In this document: positions 27,452-38,235 of the stretch, piece after piece | Layout: each line of letters starts with the position of its first letter | How positions within the stretch are numbered: the stretch's first letter is position 1 | NCBI RefSeq assembly: GCF_002844555.1 | Contig: NZ_PJNI01000005.1 | Location: 62,001-126,000, forward strand | DNA: 64,000 nucleotides | Origin: Brumimicrobium salinarum | GTDB taxonomy: Bacteria > Bacteroidota > Bacteroidia > Flavobacteriales_D > Crocinitomicaceae | Reading direction: 5' to 3' | Translations under genes and position numbers: made by a program | Notes under the pieces: generated by a model | The model's input: only the letters and a program-made list of their open reading frames with translations | Databases searched by the model: none | What the model was told of the DNA's origin: nothing

Positions 27452-27982
27452 TTAGTTATTTTCTGCTTCTTTGGTGGCGGCATTTTTTTCCATTTCTAAT
27501 ACTTTCACGATAACTGCTTGGGTAATATCTTTACCTCCACTATAGAGTAGTGACGATTCGTCGATCACGTAATCAATTTTCTGATCTTCGCACACCTTTT
27601 TAACAGCCTTTTGAACAAGCTCTAAAATTGGTGCATTCAATTCTTGAGATAAAATTTGAATTTGTTGATCTAACTCTTGTTGACGAGTTTGAAATTCTTG
27701 AGACTTTTTCATTAAACGCTCCTCTTCAAACTTAAACGCTGTTGGACTCATCGTTTTTTGCTCTTGTTGCAATTTCCCGTAATCGGCTTGTAGCTTTTGT
27801 TGCGTTTCTTGTAATTCTTTAACAGCTCTTTTCTCAAAACTTTCCAATTCTTTCATAGCACTTTTACGAGAAGGCATTGTATCTAACACCTTTTGTGTAT
27901 TAACATGTGCAACTGAAGATTGTGCCTTTACAGTTCCAAAAGTAGTAACTGCGATTAAAAATATTAACATTAATTTTTTCAT
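27452..27982 (-). CDS. OmpH/Skp family periplasmic chaperone
   Basis: The 176-residue protein has a signal peptide (1-20, cut after VKAQ), the OmpH opening SSVAHVNTQKVLDTMPS, a long coiled coil rich in Gln, Glu and Lys (about 40-115), and the ending LNAPILELVQKAVKKVCEDQKIDYVIDES. Skp-like trimers hold unfolded outer-membrane proteins for BamA. It is the second of two tandem OmpH genes after bamA. Confidence 0.92.
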   Translation of the reverse strand: MKKLMLIFLIAVTTFGTVKAQSSVAHVNTQKVLDTMPSRKSAMKELESFEKRAVKELQETQQKLQADYGKLQQEQKTMSPTAFKFEEERLMKKSQEFQTRQQELDQQIQILSQELNAPILELVQKAVKKVCEDQKIDYVIDESSLLYSGGKDITQAVIVKVLEMEKNAATKEAENN

Positions 27983-28017
27983 GGTTTTATTTTTTCTTTT
28001 TTATTAAACAATTTAAT

Positions 28018-28536
28018 TTATCGGGCATTAATTCCCATTTCTCTAAGTACCATTTTACTGATATCGTATTTAGGATCAGCAAATATAAGATTTGATTGAT
28101 TGGCTTTGTCAAAAACAAATGCAAAATTTCGTTTACTGGCCACTTTTTCTAAAGCTTCAAAGACTTCATCTTGAATCGGCTCGATTAACTCTCTTCTTTT
28201 AGCAAACAAATCCCCACTAACTCCAAATCTTACTTGCTGCATTTCAAGCGCTTCAGACTCCATGGTTTCAATTTCTTCTTTTCTTTTCTCTCTTTCTTCC
28301 TCGGGGAGTATTGCTTCAACCCTTAGAAATTCATCTTTTCGTTTTTTTATTTGCTTATATAAATTATCGATTTCTTTTTGCCACCGTGTTGCATATTTAT
28401 CTAATTCTTCTTTCGCATCATTATATGTTGGCATACTTTCTAGAATGTAATCAGAATCTATATAAGCATATTTTTGAGCAGTTGAGACAAAAGTCGTACC
28501 AAACAAAATTAAAACCATTAAAATTAAATTTCTCAT
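28018..28536 (-). CDS. OmpH/Skp family periplasmic chaperone
   Basis: A 172-residue relative of the next gene: signal peptide (1-20, STAQ), the start KYAYIDSDYILESMPTY, a charged coiled coil (about 40-110) and a C-terminal FAFVFDKANQSNLIFADP. The tandem pair probably arose by duplication and has diverged. It lies about 70 bp after bamA on the same strand, the usual Bacteroidota order bamA-ompH-ompH. Confidence 0.92.
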   Translation of the reverse strand: MRNLILMVLILFGTTFVSTAQKYAYIDSDYILESMPTYNDAKEELDKYATRWQKEIDNLYKQIKKRKDEFLRVEAILPEEEREKRKEEIETMESEALEMQQVRFGVSGDLFAKRRELIEPIQDEVFEALEKVASKRNFAFVFDKANQSNLIFADPKYDISKMVLREMGINAR

Positions 28537-28604
28537 TTCTTTTATTTTTAGTTATGCTTCAATATTTCTACCCAGAAAAAGAAAACGACATTTCATTCAA
28601 ATTA

Positions 28605-31112
28605 TTATAAATCACCAAGATTTGCACCTATTATAAACTGGAAAGCTCCTATTGGTTTACCTCCCATACGTGAAATATCATTTCCACTGCCTGCACCTTT
28701 ACTATGAGGATCTAAAGGATCAAAGCCCCAACCATAGTCAAACCCTAACAAACCAAACATTGGTAAATAGATTCTAACTCCACCTCCAAGACTACGTTTT
28801 ACATTGAATGGGTTAAAGTTATCAAATCCTGTGTATGTGTTTCCAGCTTCAGCAAATGCAAGAACGAAGAAAGTAGCGGAAGGGTTTAGCGAAATCGGAT
28901 AGCGTAATTCTAGACTATACCTGGTGATAATAGGATCTCCCGTTCTAGAGGAAATTTCTTGTTCCTCATAACCTCTTAAAGAAATTAACTCACGACCATC
29001 CAAACGTTGAACACCCGTTAATGCATTTCCTCCTAAATAAAATCGTTCAAAAGGTGAGAGTCCTTTATCTGAAGAATAACTTCCCATGAATCCAAAACCT
29101 ATTTTAGGCGTTAAAATCAACTTTTTATCTGGCGTTAAAGGTAGATACCATTCACCAGTTAATTTCAACTTATAATATTCTGCATATTTAAATCGTTCTT
29201 GATCTGTTAAACCACTATAATCGGTTCTATTGTCAAATTGTGAGTAAGGCAAGGTACCTTTTGCTGTAAAAGAAATACGTGATCCACTTGTTGGGTAAAT
29301 TGGTGCATCAACAGAGTTTCTAGCCAAAACATATTTTAAAGCAATATCATTCGAATATCCATTATCAAATGCAAAAGAAGAATAGTTTGTAATATCATAA
29401 TAACTATATGACAATTCATAATAAGCACTAAAATAGTCATCAGGAATTTTTTTTCTTCTTTGCAAACCAACTCCTGCTCCAGTTATTGACACATTATAAT
29501 AGTTTTCATTCCCAGTATCGAAACCACTTCCGTATTTAGAATGATTCATCCAAACAGAAAATGCGTTTGGTTTTTTCCCACCTAACCATGGTTCTGTAAA
29601 AGAAAGATTATATGCTTGATAAAACTTTCCGTTGGTTTGTGCACGAACAGAAAAAGTTTGACCATCTCCAGTTGGTAAGGGTTGCCAAGCTTCTTTATTA
29701 AACATATTCTGAATAGAGAAGTTATTAAAAGTCAATCCTAAAGTTCCAATTATTCGACCTGCACCATATCCTCCAGATAATTCAATTTGATCAGATGATT
29801 TTTCCGTTACAACGTATTCAATATCTACTGTTCCATCCGCTGGATTTGGCAAAGGGTTAATTTCAAATGCTTGTTCGTCAAAATATCCTAATTGCGCGAG
29901 CTCTCTTTGGGTTCTAATTATATCATTTCGATTAAAGAGATCACCTGGTTTAGTTCTAATTTCTCTACGAATAACATAATCATTTGTTTTATAGTTACCC
30001 TTAATAATAATATCTTTAATTCTAGCTTCTTTCCCTTCAATCAATCTTATCTCATAATCAATATGATGGTCGTTCACACTAACCTCTACAGGAGTTGCTT
30101 GGAAAAAAAGATGACCTTTATCCATATATAAAGACGTGATATCTCTACCGTCCATACTTTGGAAAAGTCGTGTCTCTAATAAGGTTTGATTATATAAATC
30201 ACCATGTTTTATCCCCAACACAGTATCTAAAAATCCAGAGGAATATTTAGCATTTCCCACCCATGAAATATCCCCAAAATAATATTTTTCACCTTCATCA
30301 ATATAAATATCTACAATCAAATTTTTCTCATCTCTGGCATAGACGGAATCCTTGATGATTGTAGCATCTCGCAAACCAATTTCTTTAAATTCTTGTAGCA
30401 TTAACTTTTTATCACGCGCATAAGCTGACTCTGTAAACTTAGAACGCTTAAAGAATCTCCAAAAAGCTTTTTGTTTAGTGTCTTTCATTTTACGACGCAG
30501 CTTACCATCTTTTATAGACTCGGCGCCATAGAAATTAATTTCTGCAATTCTAACCGATTTTCCTCTATCAATATTAATAATGAATATTTCTGAGTTATTC
30601 ATTAAAGAATCATTTACGCGATCAATGTTAACTTTTACATTATAAAAGCCTTTCTCACGATAAAAACCAATAACTTTTGCCCGTGTATTAAATATTAAGT
30701 TTTCAGTAATATTTTTACCCGAAAACAAATTTATTTCTTCCCTAATTTTATCAGCCTCTTTTTTCTTTGCTCCTATAAATTTGAACCGTGAAAGTTTCGG
30801 TCGAGGCTTTAAGTTAATAGCCAGATATGCAACATCACCTAATACTTTTTCCAATTGAATTTGAACATCAGAAAACAATCCTTCATCCCACAGGTTATTG
30901 ATTGCTTTAGTAATTTCTTCTCCTGGAATTTTAACCTTACTCCCTTGTTTCAGTCCAGATATAAGTTTAATTGCCTGATGATCAAAGTTATCTACACCAT
31001 TTACCGTTATTGGTCCAATTTCATAGGTTTTTGGGTTTTCATAATCTATTTTTTGCCCAAACAAAAGATGGGAAAAACAAATCATTAGAAATAAAATCGT
31101 GTAATGTTTCAT
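28605..31112 (-). CDS. bamA: Outer membrane protein assembly factor BamA
   Basis: BamA inserts beta-barrel proteins into the outer membrane. The 835-residue protein has a signal peptide (1-19), five POTRA domains over about residues 25-440 (repeating patterns such as IAEINFYGAESIKDGKLRR and IIIKGNYKTNDYVIRREIRT), and a 16-strand Omp85 barrel containing the conserved loop segments around RGYEEQEISSRTGDP and a final GVRIYLP...FIIGANLGDL. It starts 1 bp after the uppS stop, so its translation may be coupled to uppS. Confidence 0.95.
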   Translation of the reverse strand: MKHYTILFLMICFSHLLFGQKIDYENPKTYEIGPITVNGVDNFDHQAIKLISGLKQGSKVKIPGEEITKAINNLWDEGLFSDVQIQLEKVLGDVAYLAINLKPRPKLSRFKFIGAKKKEADKIREEINLFSGKNITENLIFNTRAKVIGFYREKGFYNVKVNIDRVNDSLMNNSEIFIINIDRGKSVRIAEINFYGAESIKDGKLRRKMKDTKQKAFWRFFKRSKFTESAYARDKKLMLQEFKEIGLRDATIIKDSVYARDEKNLIVDIYIDEGEKYYFGDISWVGNAKYSSGFLDTVLGIKHGDLYNQTLLETRLFQSMDGRDITSLYMDKGHLFFQATPVEVSVNDHHIDYEIRLIEGKEARIKDIIIKGNYKTNDYVIRREIRTKPGDLFNRNDIIRTQRELAQLGYFDEQAFEINPLPNPADGTVDIEYVVTEKSSDQIELSGGYGAGRIIGTLGLTFNNFSIQNMFNKEAWQPLPTGDGQTFSVRAQTNGKFYQAYNLSFTEPWLGGKKPNAFSVWMNHSKYGSGFDTGNENYYNVSITGAGVGLQRRKKIPDDYFSAYYELSYSYYDITNYSSFAFDNGYSNDIALKYVLARNSVDAPIYPTSGSRISFTAKGTLPYSQFDNRTDYSGLTDQERFKYAEYYKLKLTGEWYLPLTPDKKLILTPKIGFGFMGSYSSDKGLSPFERFYLGGNALTGVQRLDGRELISLRGYEEQEISSRTGDPIITRYSLELRYPISLNPSATFFVLAFAEAGNTYTGFDNFNPFNVKRSLGGGVRIYLPMFGLLGFDYGWGFDPLDPHSKGAGSGNDISRMGGKPIGAFQFIIGANLGDL

Positions 31113-31113
31113 A

Positions 31114-31856
31114 CTAACTTTTCAATTGTTCAGATACTTGACCGAAACGTCTTTCTCTATTTTGATAATCAATAATAGCTTCGTGCAAGTCTTCTTTTTT
31201 GAAATCTGGCCATAATTTATTGGTGAAATACAGTTCTGAGTAGGCAATTTGCCACAGCATAAAATTACTTAACCTACATTCACCAGATGTTCGAATTAGC
31301 AATTCTGGATCTGGCAGATCATTCAAGCACATTTGTTGGCTTAATAATTCTTCGTTGATTTCATCAATTTCAAGTTCCTTATTCTTAACTAGGCTTGCTA
31401 TTTTTTTGTTGCGTTAGTTATTTCCCATCTTGCACTGTAATTCAAAGCCAAAATCAAATCTAAAGCGTCATTTTCTTTTGTCTCCTCCTTCGCCTTATTT
31501 AGCTCTATATTACAATCGACTGGGAGTCTTGAACTATCACCTATACTTCTAAGCCGAATATTATTATCATTTAATTCTGAAACTTCATTTGCTATCGTTT
31601 CAACCATTAGATTCATCAGTCCGTCAACTTCTTCTTTCGGTCTGTTCCAATTCTCAGTTGAAAAAGCATACAGGGTTAGGTAACGCACCCCCAAATCCAC
31701 ACAAGCTTTAAGTACTTCACGCACTGCCTCGACTCCTGAGGAATGCCCAAATAAACGCACCTCGCCATGTTGTTGTGCCCAACGGCCGTTACCATCCATT
31801 ATGATAGCGATGTGTTCGGGGCATTTACTGCGATTTATTTGATCTACTAGACTCAT
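31114..31856 (-). CDS. uppS: Isoprenyl transferase UppS, reading frame split by a -1 shift
   Basis: UppS makes the C55 undecaprenyl diphosphate carrier for cell-wall synthesis. The first part (31856-31398, 152 residues) has IAIIMDGNGRWAQQHG (catalytic D21) and LTLYAFSTENWNRP, and ends NATKK-stop. The second part (to 31114) has LIRTSGECRLSNFMLWQIAYSELYF. A -1 shift at A AAA AAA (minus strand, complement of 31401-31407), immediately before UAG, joins them into a normal 247-residue protein. Causes could be recoding, mutation or a base-call error. The gene is otherwise intact. Confidence 0.85.
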
Positions 31857-31937
31857 TTTTTTTACTTAGTCGACGAATTTACAATAACAATTAGAATTTT
31901 ACATCATAAAGTTAAACTTACTTAACCTTGTTTAACA

Positions 31938-31971
31938 GAAAAAGGGAATTGTTATTACAACTCCCTTTTTC
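31938..31971 (-). terminator. Terminator after atpC
   Basis: GAAAAAGGGA (31938-31947) pairs with TCCCTTTTTC (31962-31971), with further pairing in the 14-base loop region. It lies between the atpC stop and the uppS start on the minus strand. Confidence 0.7.
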
Positions 31972-31987
31972 GAAAAATATTATTTAC

Positions 31988-32278
31988 TTAGTCTGCAAGA
32001 ACAATTATTTTATCATTTTGCATTTCCATTACTCCGCCTTTTATTGCCAAACGAATGACTCTAGAGCTAGTTGAATCTGTTTCAAAAGAACCTGAAAACT
32101 CATCATAATCTCTGTCATCGTTTTTCAGATCAACCTTTACCTTTCCTTCAGTAAGTGCTGAAATGATAGGAGCGTGACCTTTCAAGACTTGAAATGATCC
32201 ATCGATACCTGGAAATCGAACTGCATCGACTTCTCCTTCAAACATTTTCTTTTCTGGAGTAATTATTTCTAAATTCAT
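31988..32278 (-). CDS. atpC: ATP synthase F1 subunit epsilon
   Basis: The 96-residue protein covers the N-terminal beta-sandwich (LEIITPEKKMFEGEVDAVRFPGIDGSFQVLKGHAPIISAL) and lacks the C-terminal helical hairpin that inhibits the enzyme in many bacteria. Short epsilon subunits are common in Bacteroidota. It follows atpD by 11 bp; the rest of the ATP synthase genes are elsewhere. Confidence 0.93.
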   Translation of the reverse strand: MNLEIITPEKKMFEGEVDAVRFPGIDGSFQVLKGHAPIISALTEGKVKVDLKNDDRDYDEFSGSFETDSTSSRVIRLAIKGGVMEMQNDKIIVLAD

Positions 32279-32289
32279 CTTATCAAAAA

Positions 32290-33837
<1,548 letters not shown>

Positions 33838-33934
33838 TTATTTCTTATCAAGAATATAATAACTGTATTTTTTCAACAATACTGTTTTTATTGTTAATTA
33901 GTTTTTTCATTCCTTATAAATAGATATAAGCAAA

Positions 33935-34279
33935 TCAATCATGTCCTCCTGGCTGACAACATGCTGGCAAAGCTTTTTGAGCCGATTCTACAGCTTTAAC
34001 CTCATCTGCATCATAACCAATTTCAGCAATTGTTTGTTTAATTTTCGCAAGTGTTGTTGATCGGGTATTGTATTTGACTTCTACAATTTTCGTATCCAAA
34101 TCTAAATTGGCATAAATGATTCCTTTCTCATAATTTAAAACATCCCCAATTCGATCTTTACAGTCACCACATTGTGCATTAGTTTGAATACTTCCTGTTT
34201 TCTTTTTTGCACCTCCTTCTTTTGAAGTTGCACAACTTGTCAATATAGCGATAATCGCTATTAATACTGTTATTCTCAT
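33935..34279 (-). CDS. Heavy-metal-associated (HMA) domain lipoprotein
   Basis: The 114-residue protein has a lipobox (LTSC, Cys16), a charged linker, and an HMA fold with the metal-site pair CGDC (C37, C40) followed by VLNYEKGIIYANLDLDTKIVEVKYN. The C-terminus adds a possible second site, ACCQPGGHD (C107, C108, H113). It probably binds Cu(I) or a similar soft metal in the periplasm. It directly follows a TonB receptor gene (30 bp) and ends the three-gene metal module. Confidence 0.88.
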   Translation of the reverse strand: MRITVLIAIIAILTSCATSKEGGAKKKTGSIQTNAQCGDCKDRIGDVLNYEKGIIYANLDLDTKIVEVKYNTRSTTLAKIKQTIAEIGYDADEVKAVESAQKALPACCQPGGHD

Positions 34280-34309
34280 TTTGTAATTTTTTTTTAATTA
34301 ATATTTGTT

Positions 34310-36547
34310 TTAATCTAAACTAAATCTAAATCCAGCATAAACATTTACACCAAAAATAGAGCTATACACCCTTGTTGCATCAAACCTTTCTCCGAATGGA
34401 TTTTCAGCTTCAATAATAGGATTTTTCAGTCGATAATCAAGGATGTTCTCACCCCCTAAATATACCTCGAAATGTTTAAATCGATGGGTTATTTGAGCAG
34501 ACATCATTGGAACCACCTCGCTACTATTATCCTGTGTAAAAGTTCCATCAGAACGCATTACCATAGGTAAACGTTGCGCTCCAAAAACAGAAAGTGTTAA
34601 ATCATATAGCCAGCGGTTATTTCTTGACTCATAGGCAAAATTAACAAACCCTCGATGAGTTGGCACCATTAACACCGCGCTCAACTCTCCTCCAGTTGTT
34701 GCACGTACATCTAACCATTTATATGCGGCTTTAATTTCAAACCTATTCAACGGCTCAAACTTGATATCCGTTTGAAAAACGTTAGAAAATGATGATCCAT
34801 CCAGGTTTCCCATTCGAATATAATCTGTTGACTCATCCCTATCTACCACTAATTGGTTTTCAAAAAGGGTATGATAAAAATCGGCTGTCCACGTTGCCTT
34901 TCTATTGAATAATTTAAAATCCCACATCCAACTACCTCCAAAATTCCAAGAGACTTCTGGAGCGATATCATTATCAACAACCCAGGGTAAGTTTGTCGCC
35001 ATCAAAGACAAATTATCGGTAACATAATTGGAAACTCTAAATCCCCTTCCAGCAGTTAAACGAATATCCATATTTTCGGTTAAATCAAACTTATAATTTG
35101 CTCGAGGCGTAAATTGCCATTCATAAAGATTATGATGATCCGCCCTCGCTCCTAGCACTAGTATCGATCGAACACCAGTGTAGGTATATTCTGTAAAAGC
35201 ACCTGGAACAACTTCTAATCGATTATACACTCTTGTTGTGGTATCTGTTGGCAGCACATCATTCATCGTTTGCTCTAAGTCATCATACACAATACTTAAT
35301 CCAGATTTCAGTTTATGATTTGTATTTCCTAAAATTGTTTCATACATCCCATTAATATATCCTCTTTTTTCAGTCGCATTCAAAGTACGATTCCCAAAAA
35401 CAGTATTCAGTTCATTATATTTCATATAATAGACCACTCCTATAGAACTAAATATGTCCTCTTCGAAGAGAAAACCAGTTTTACCGAATAACTCAACATT
35501 AGTATTTCGAATTCCTACACCATAAAGACCTTGGTTATTTTGATTTTGGTAACGATCAAACCCAATTTGTCCACCTTGCTGATCCGTATGACTTGCTTTA
35601 ATCCCGATTTGACCACGAAATAGCTCAGAGGCATACTTCCATCGATTCATAACGATTATATTATCACCCAACGGCATGTCCCGAAATCCATCATTATTCC
35701 TATCATTTTCTGCTTTCAAGCTTGCACCATGAATAAAGTATGCAGTACTCCATTTATCTCCAATTTTCTTACTGCCATGAAGATTGAGTTCAGCACGACC
35801 TTGAATACTTCCATAGCCATTCACAAATAGCTTTTCCATATTATCCGGCTTCATGTATTCAAGATTAATGAGTCCAGCCATTGATTCATATCCATTCGCA
35901 ACAGTTCCAGCACCCTTAGTAATTTGTATTGATTGAATCCAAGTGCCTGGAACAGAAGCCAAACCAAAAGCTTGATCAAGATTGTGCATAAACGGAATAT
36001 TTTCAAATTGAAGTTGGGTATACCTTCCATTTAAGCCCATCATTTGAATTCGTTTTGATCCAGAAACACCATCTGCTAAACTTACATCAACAGTAGCGTT
36101 GGTTTCAAAAGATTCAGACAAGTTACAACATGCAGCCTTTCGCAATTCTCCTTGAGAAAGGTTTTCAACGTTTCTTGGGTCTAAACGCAAAATACTAGAA
36201 TTGTCTCTTTTGGCTTTTATCACTACTTCTTCCGTTACAAATTCAGGATAAAGCGTAATTTGCAAATTTACAGAACCGTTAGCGTTGATTATTGCAGTAT
36301 CCGAGTAATATCCAGAAGCTCTAATTATTAATGTGTCTGGCAATTGTACTTTTGATTGGATACTAAAACTTCCTTTTTCATCAGTTATATCACCTGTTTT
36401 GGCATTTTTTAAAAACACGTCAGCCCCAAATAAAGGCTCGGTATTTTTACCATCTATATAGCTATTGACCGCACCACGAATGCTTATTTTTTGACCCAAC
36501 AAAAAACTTGCAAACAGCACAGTAGCTAAAGTTAAATATATTTTCAT
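34310..36547 (-). CDS. TonB-dependent receptor of a metal (probably copper) uptake module
   Basis: The 745-residue receptor has a signal peptide, a carboxypeptidase-regulatory-like domain (about 20-105), a plug with AACCNLSESFETNATVDV (a Cys pair near residue 140) and GVSGSKRIQMMGLNGRYTQL, and a barrel ending VNVYAGFRFSLD. The CC in the plug is typical of the receptors found beside HMA and HYC_CC_PP proteins. Copper is my inference: the neighbours are Cys/His-rich and the organism needs copper for NosZ. A siderophore or other metal chelate cannot be excluded. Confidence 0.85.
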   Translation of the reverse strand: MKIYLTLATVLFASFLLGQKISIRGAVNSYIDGKNTEPLFGADVFLKNAKTGDITDEKGSFSIQSKVQLPDTLIIRASGYYSDTAIINANGSVNLQITLYPEFVTEEVVIKAKRDNSSILRLDPRNVENLSQGELRKAACCNLSESFETNATVDVSLADGVSGSKRIQMMGLNGRYTQLQFENIPFMHNLDQAFGLASVPGTWIQSIQITKGAGTVANGYESMAGLINLEYMKPDNMEKLFVNGYGSIQGRAELNLHGSKKIGDKWSTAYFIHGASLKAENDRNNDGFRDMPLGDNIIVMNRWKYASELFRGQIGIKASHTDQQGGQIGFDRYQNQNNQGLYGVGIRNTNVELFGKTGFLFEEDIFSSIGVVYYMKYNELNTVFGNRTLNATEKRGYINGMYETILGNTNHKLKSGLSIVYDDLEQTMNDVLPTDTTTRVYNRLEVVPGAFTEYTYTGVRSILVLGARADHHNLYEWQFTPRANYKFDLTENMDIRLTAGRGFRVSNYVTDNLSLMATNLPWVVDNDIAPEVSWNFGGSWMWDFKLFNRKATWTADFYHTLFENQLVVDRDESTDYIRMGNLDGSSFSNVFQTDIKFEPLNRFEIKAAYKWLDVRATTGGELSAVLMVPTHRGFVNFAYESRNNRWLYDLTLSVFGAQRLPMVMRSDGTFTQDNSSEVVPMMSAQITHRFKHFEVYLGGENILDYRLKNPIIEAENPFGERFDATRVYSSIFGVNVYAGFRFSLD

Positions 36548-36634
36548 GTAATTATTATTTGAATTATTTGTTAAACACTTTTTACACGCAAGTCAACAAT
36601 TATTGACACTACGCTTCTATTTGTAAATAACAAT

Positions 36635-37072
36635 CTAAATCAAATAACGTTGGAAAAAGGATAAACGCTTTAAAGTTGGAAGAGCGGGAGGAGATTTATT
36701 CAAAAATTTAGAATCTTCCACTTGAATAATTGCAAATAATGGAAGAACATTAAACGTTGTAGAAAAGTGGTTTTTAAAGTCAATAGAATTGTCATGGGTA
36801 GCTAGATCTGTATCTAACTGATAAACCTTAACATCACTAGTACAACAATCGGTCTCGAATTGATTTTGCCCTTCAATTTCGATGGCACAACATGAATGAT
36901 CAGATTCGTCTTTATCATGGGAGTTTGGCTGACACTCGTGTTCAACATCAACAAAAACACCATAATACGCTCCATCATGACTACAATAATGCTTGTACAC
37001 TGTCACTCCCGTTGTACTCAAAAAAAATACAACCGCAAAAAGAAAAAGAAGTATGTTCGGTTTTTGCTTCAC
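36635..37072 (-). CDS. HYC_CC_PP-type membrane-anchored Cys/His-rich protein
   Basis: From the likely GTG start at 37072 the protein has about 145 residues: an N-terminal hydrophobic anchor, then HYCSH (H28, C30, H32), HEC (H45, C47), H59-SCC (C61, C62), DCC (C76, C77) and a Pro pair in KSPPALP. These are the motifs that name the HYC_CC_PP family. A TTG six codons upstream is an alternative start. It leads the run with the TonB receptor and HMA lipoprotein. The Cys/His pattern suggests metal binding. Confidence 0.75.
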   Translation of the reverse strand: MKQKPNILLFLFAVVFFLSTTGVTVYKHYCSHDGAYYGVFVDVEHECQPNSHDKDESDHSCCAIEIEGQNQFETDCCTSDVKVYQLDTDLATHDNSIDFKNHFSTTFNVLPLFAIIQVEDSKFLNKSPPALPTLKRLSFFQRYLI

Positions 37073-37206
37073 ACCACAAAAATAAATCAATTCATTTAAT
37101 TAGAGAAAAATTAACATAATAATAATTATAAACGCGAATTATAGTACAAAAAGTAAGCGAAATGCATTTCTTCAAATAAAACTTATTTTATTCGTGATAT
37201 ACTTCA

Positions 37207-37214
37207 TAACTTTG
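37207..37214 (+). promoter_or_regulatory. Candidate -7 element of the nfu promoter
   Basis: TAACTTTG matches TAnnTTTG and lies 19 bp before the nfu start codon. No clear TTTG -33 partner is seen at the expected spacing, so the call is weak. Confidence 0.35.
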
Positions 37215-37233
37215 TAAAATAAAATATAAAGAT

Positions 37234-37836
37234 ATGTCTAAAATACCCGTTACCATATATGCTGAAATGACACCGAATCCAAACACAATGAAATTTGTGG
37301 CCAATAACTATTTAATTGATCCGTCAAAAACTGCAGAGTTCAAAAACCAACAAGAAACCAAAGGTTTTTCACCGATGGCAGACGAGCTATTTAACTTTCC
37401 ATTTGTAAAAGAGGTCTATATTGCAAATAATTTTGTGTCTATAACCAAAGACGACACCTTAGCTTGGGACTTTGTAACAACAGAATTAAGAGATTACGTA
37501 AGAAACTATATTGCAGAAGGCAAACAAGTGGTTACAAAAATACCAGAAGAAAGACCTGTAGCTAAATCAGAAGACAAAACGATTGATACTTCTAATTACA
37601 CACCATCCGAGTTTGATGAAGCTATTATTGGTTTACTTGACCAATATGTAAAACCAGCAGTAGAAGGTGATGGAGGAGCTATAGAGTTTCGAAATTTTGA
37701 CAATGGTATAGTAACGGTTGTCCTAAAAGGTGCATGCTCTGGTTGTCCATCTTCAACGAATACACTCAAAGGCGGTATTGAACAAATACTTAAACAACAC
37801 ATACCTGAAGTTAAGGAGGTTGTTGCTGAATCTTAA
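37234..37836 (+). CDS. NifU family Fe-S carrier protein (Nfu)
   Basis: The 200-residue protein has an N-terminal Nfu-N-type domain (MTPNPNTMKFVAN near residue 12; FPFVKEVYIANNFVSITK) and a C-terminal NifU-like domain with YVKPAVEGDGGAIEF and the cluster ligands CSGC (C168, C171). It carries and hands on [4Fe-4S] clusters in the cytoplasm. It stands alone on the plus strand and converges on the LptF/G-like gene across a repeat-rich spacer. Confidence 0.94.
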   Translation: MSKIPVTIYAEMTPNPNTMKFVANNYLIDPSKTAEFKNQQETKGFSPMADELFNFPFVKEVYIANNFVSITKDDTLAWDFVTTELRDYVRNYIAEGKQVVTKIPEERPVAKSEDKTIDTSNYTPSEFDEAIIGLLDQYVKPAVEGDGGAIEFRNFDNGIVTVVLKGACSGCPSSTNTLKGGIEQILKQHIPEVKEVVAES

Positions 37837-37845
37837 TTAATTACG

Positions 37846-37890
37846 AATTGAAGAATTACGGATTGGAGAATTACGGATTGGAGAATTACG
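37846..37890. repeat. Three tandem 15-bp units (left array)
   Basis: The unit GATTGGAGAATTACG is present exactly at 37861-37875 and 37876-37890 and with two changes at 37846-37860. A further exact copy lies at 38149-38163. The array sits in the 399-bp spacer between the convergent nfu and LptF/G-like genes; I see no gene in that spacer. Confidence 0.85.
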
Positions 37891-38185
37891 AATTACAAAG
37901 CTAGGTTGTTAACTTCTTAAGGTGAACAAGAGACCTAAATTCTAGTATTTATCAATAATCTTGATAACTAATTTGTAAAGCTTAAAATTCGTTGGTTATA
38001 AAGAAAAGTTAAGTCGTTGCAAGGAGAGTATCTTCCCTAGCCTGAACTGCTTTTCGAGTTATCAAACAATTCCAATAAGATTTCTCGGCACCCCAATAAA
38101 TTGGAGATTTGTCCTTCATATGTTTATTAATGGCTAAACTTGGTATCCGATTGGAGAATTACGAATTATTAAAAGTTAAACGAAC

Positions 38186-38230
38186 AATTCGTAAGTGATA
38201 AATTCGTAATTGATTAATTCGTAATTGATT
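38186..38230. repeat. Three tandem 15-bp units in inverted orientation (right array)
   Basis: The unit AATTCGTAATTGATT is exact at 38201-38215 and 38216-38230 and diverged at 38186-38200. Its reverse complement matches the left-array unit at 11 of 15 positions when aligned on AATTACG, so the two arrays form an inverted pair around 38149-38163 and about 260 bp of unique sequence. Confidence 0.85.
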
Positions 38231-38235
38231 AATTC

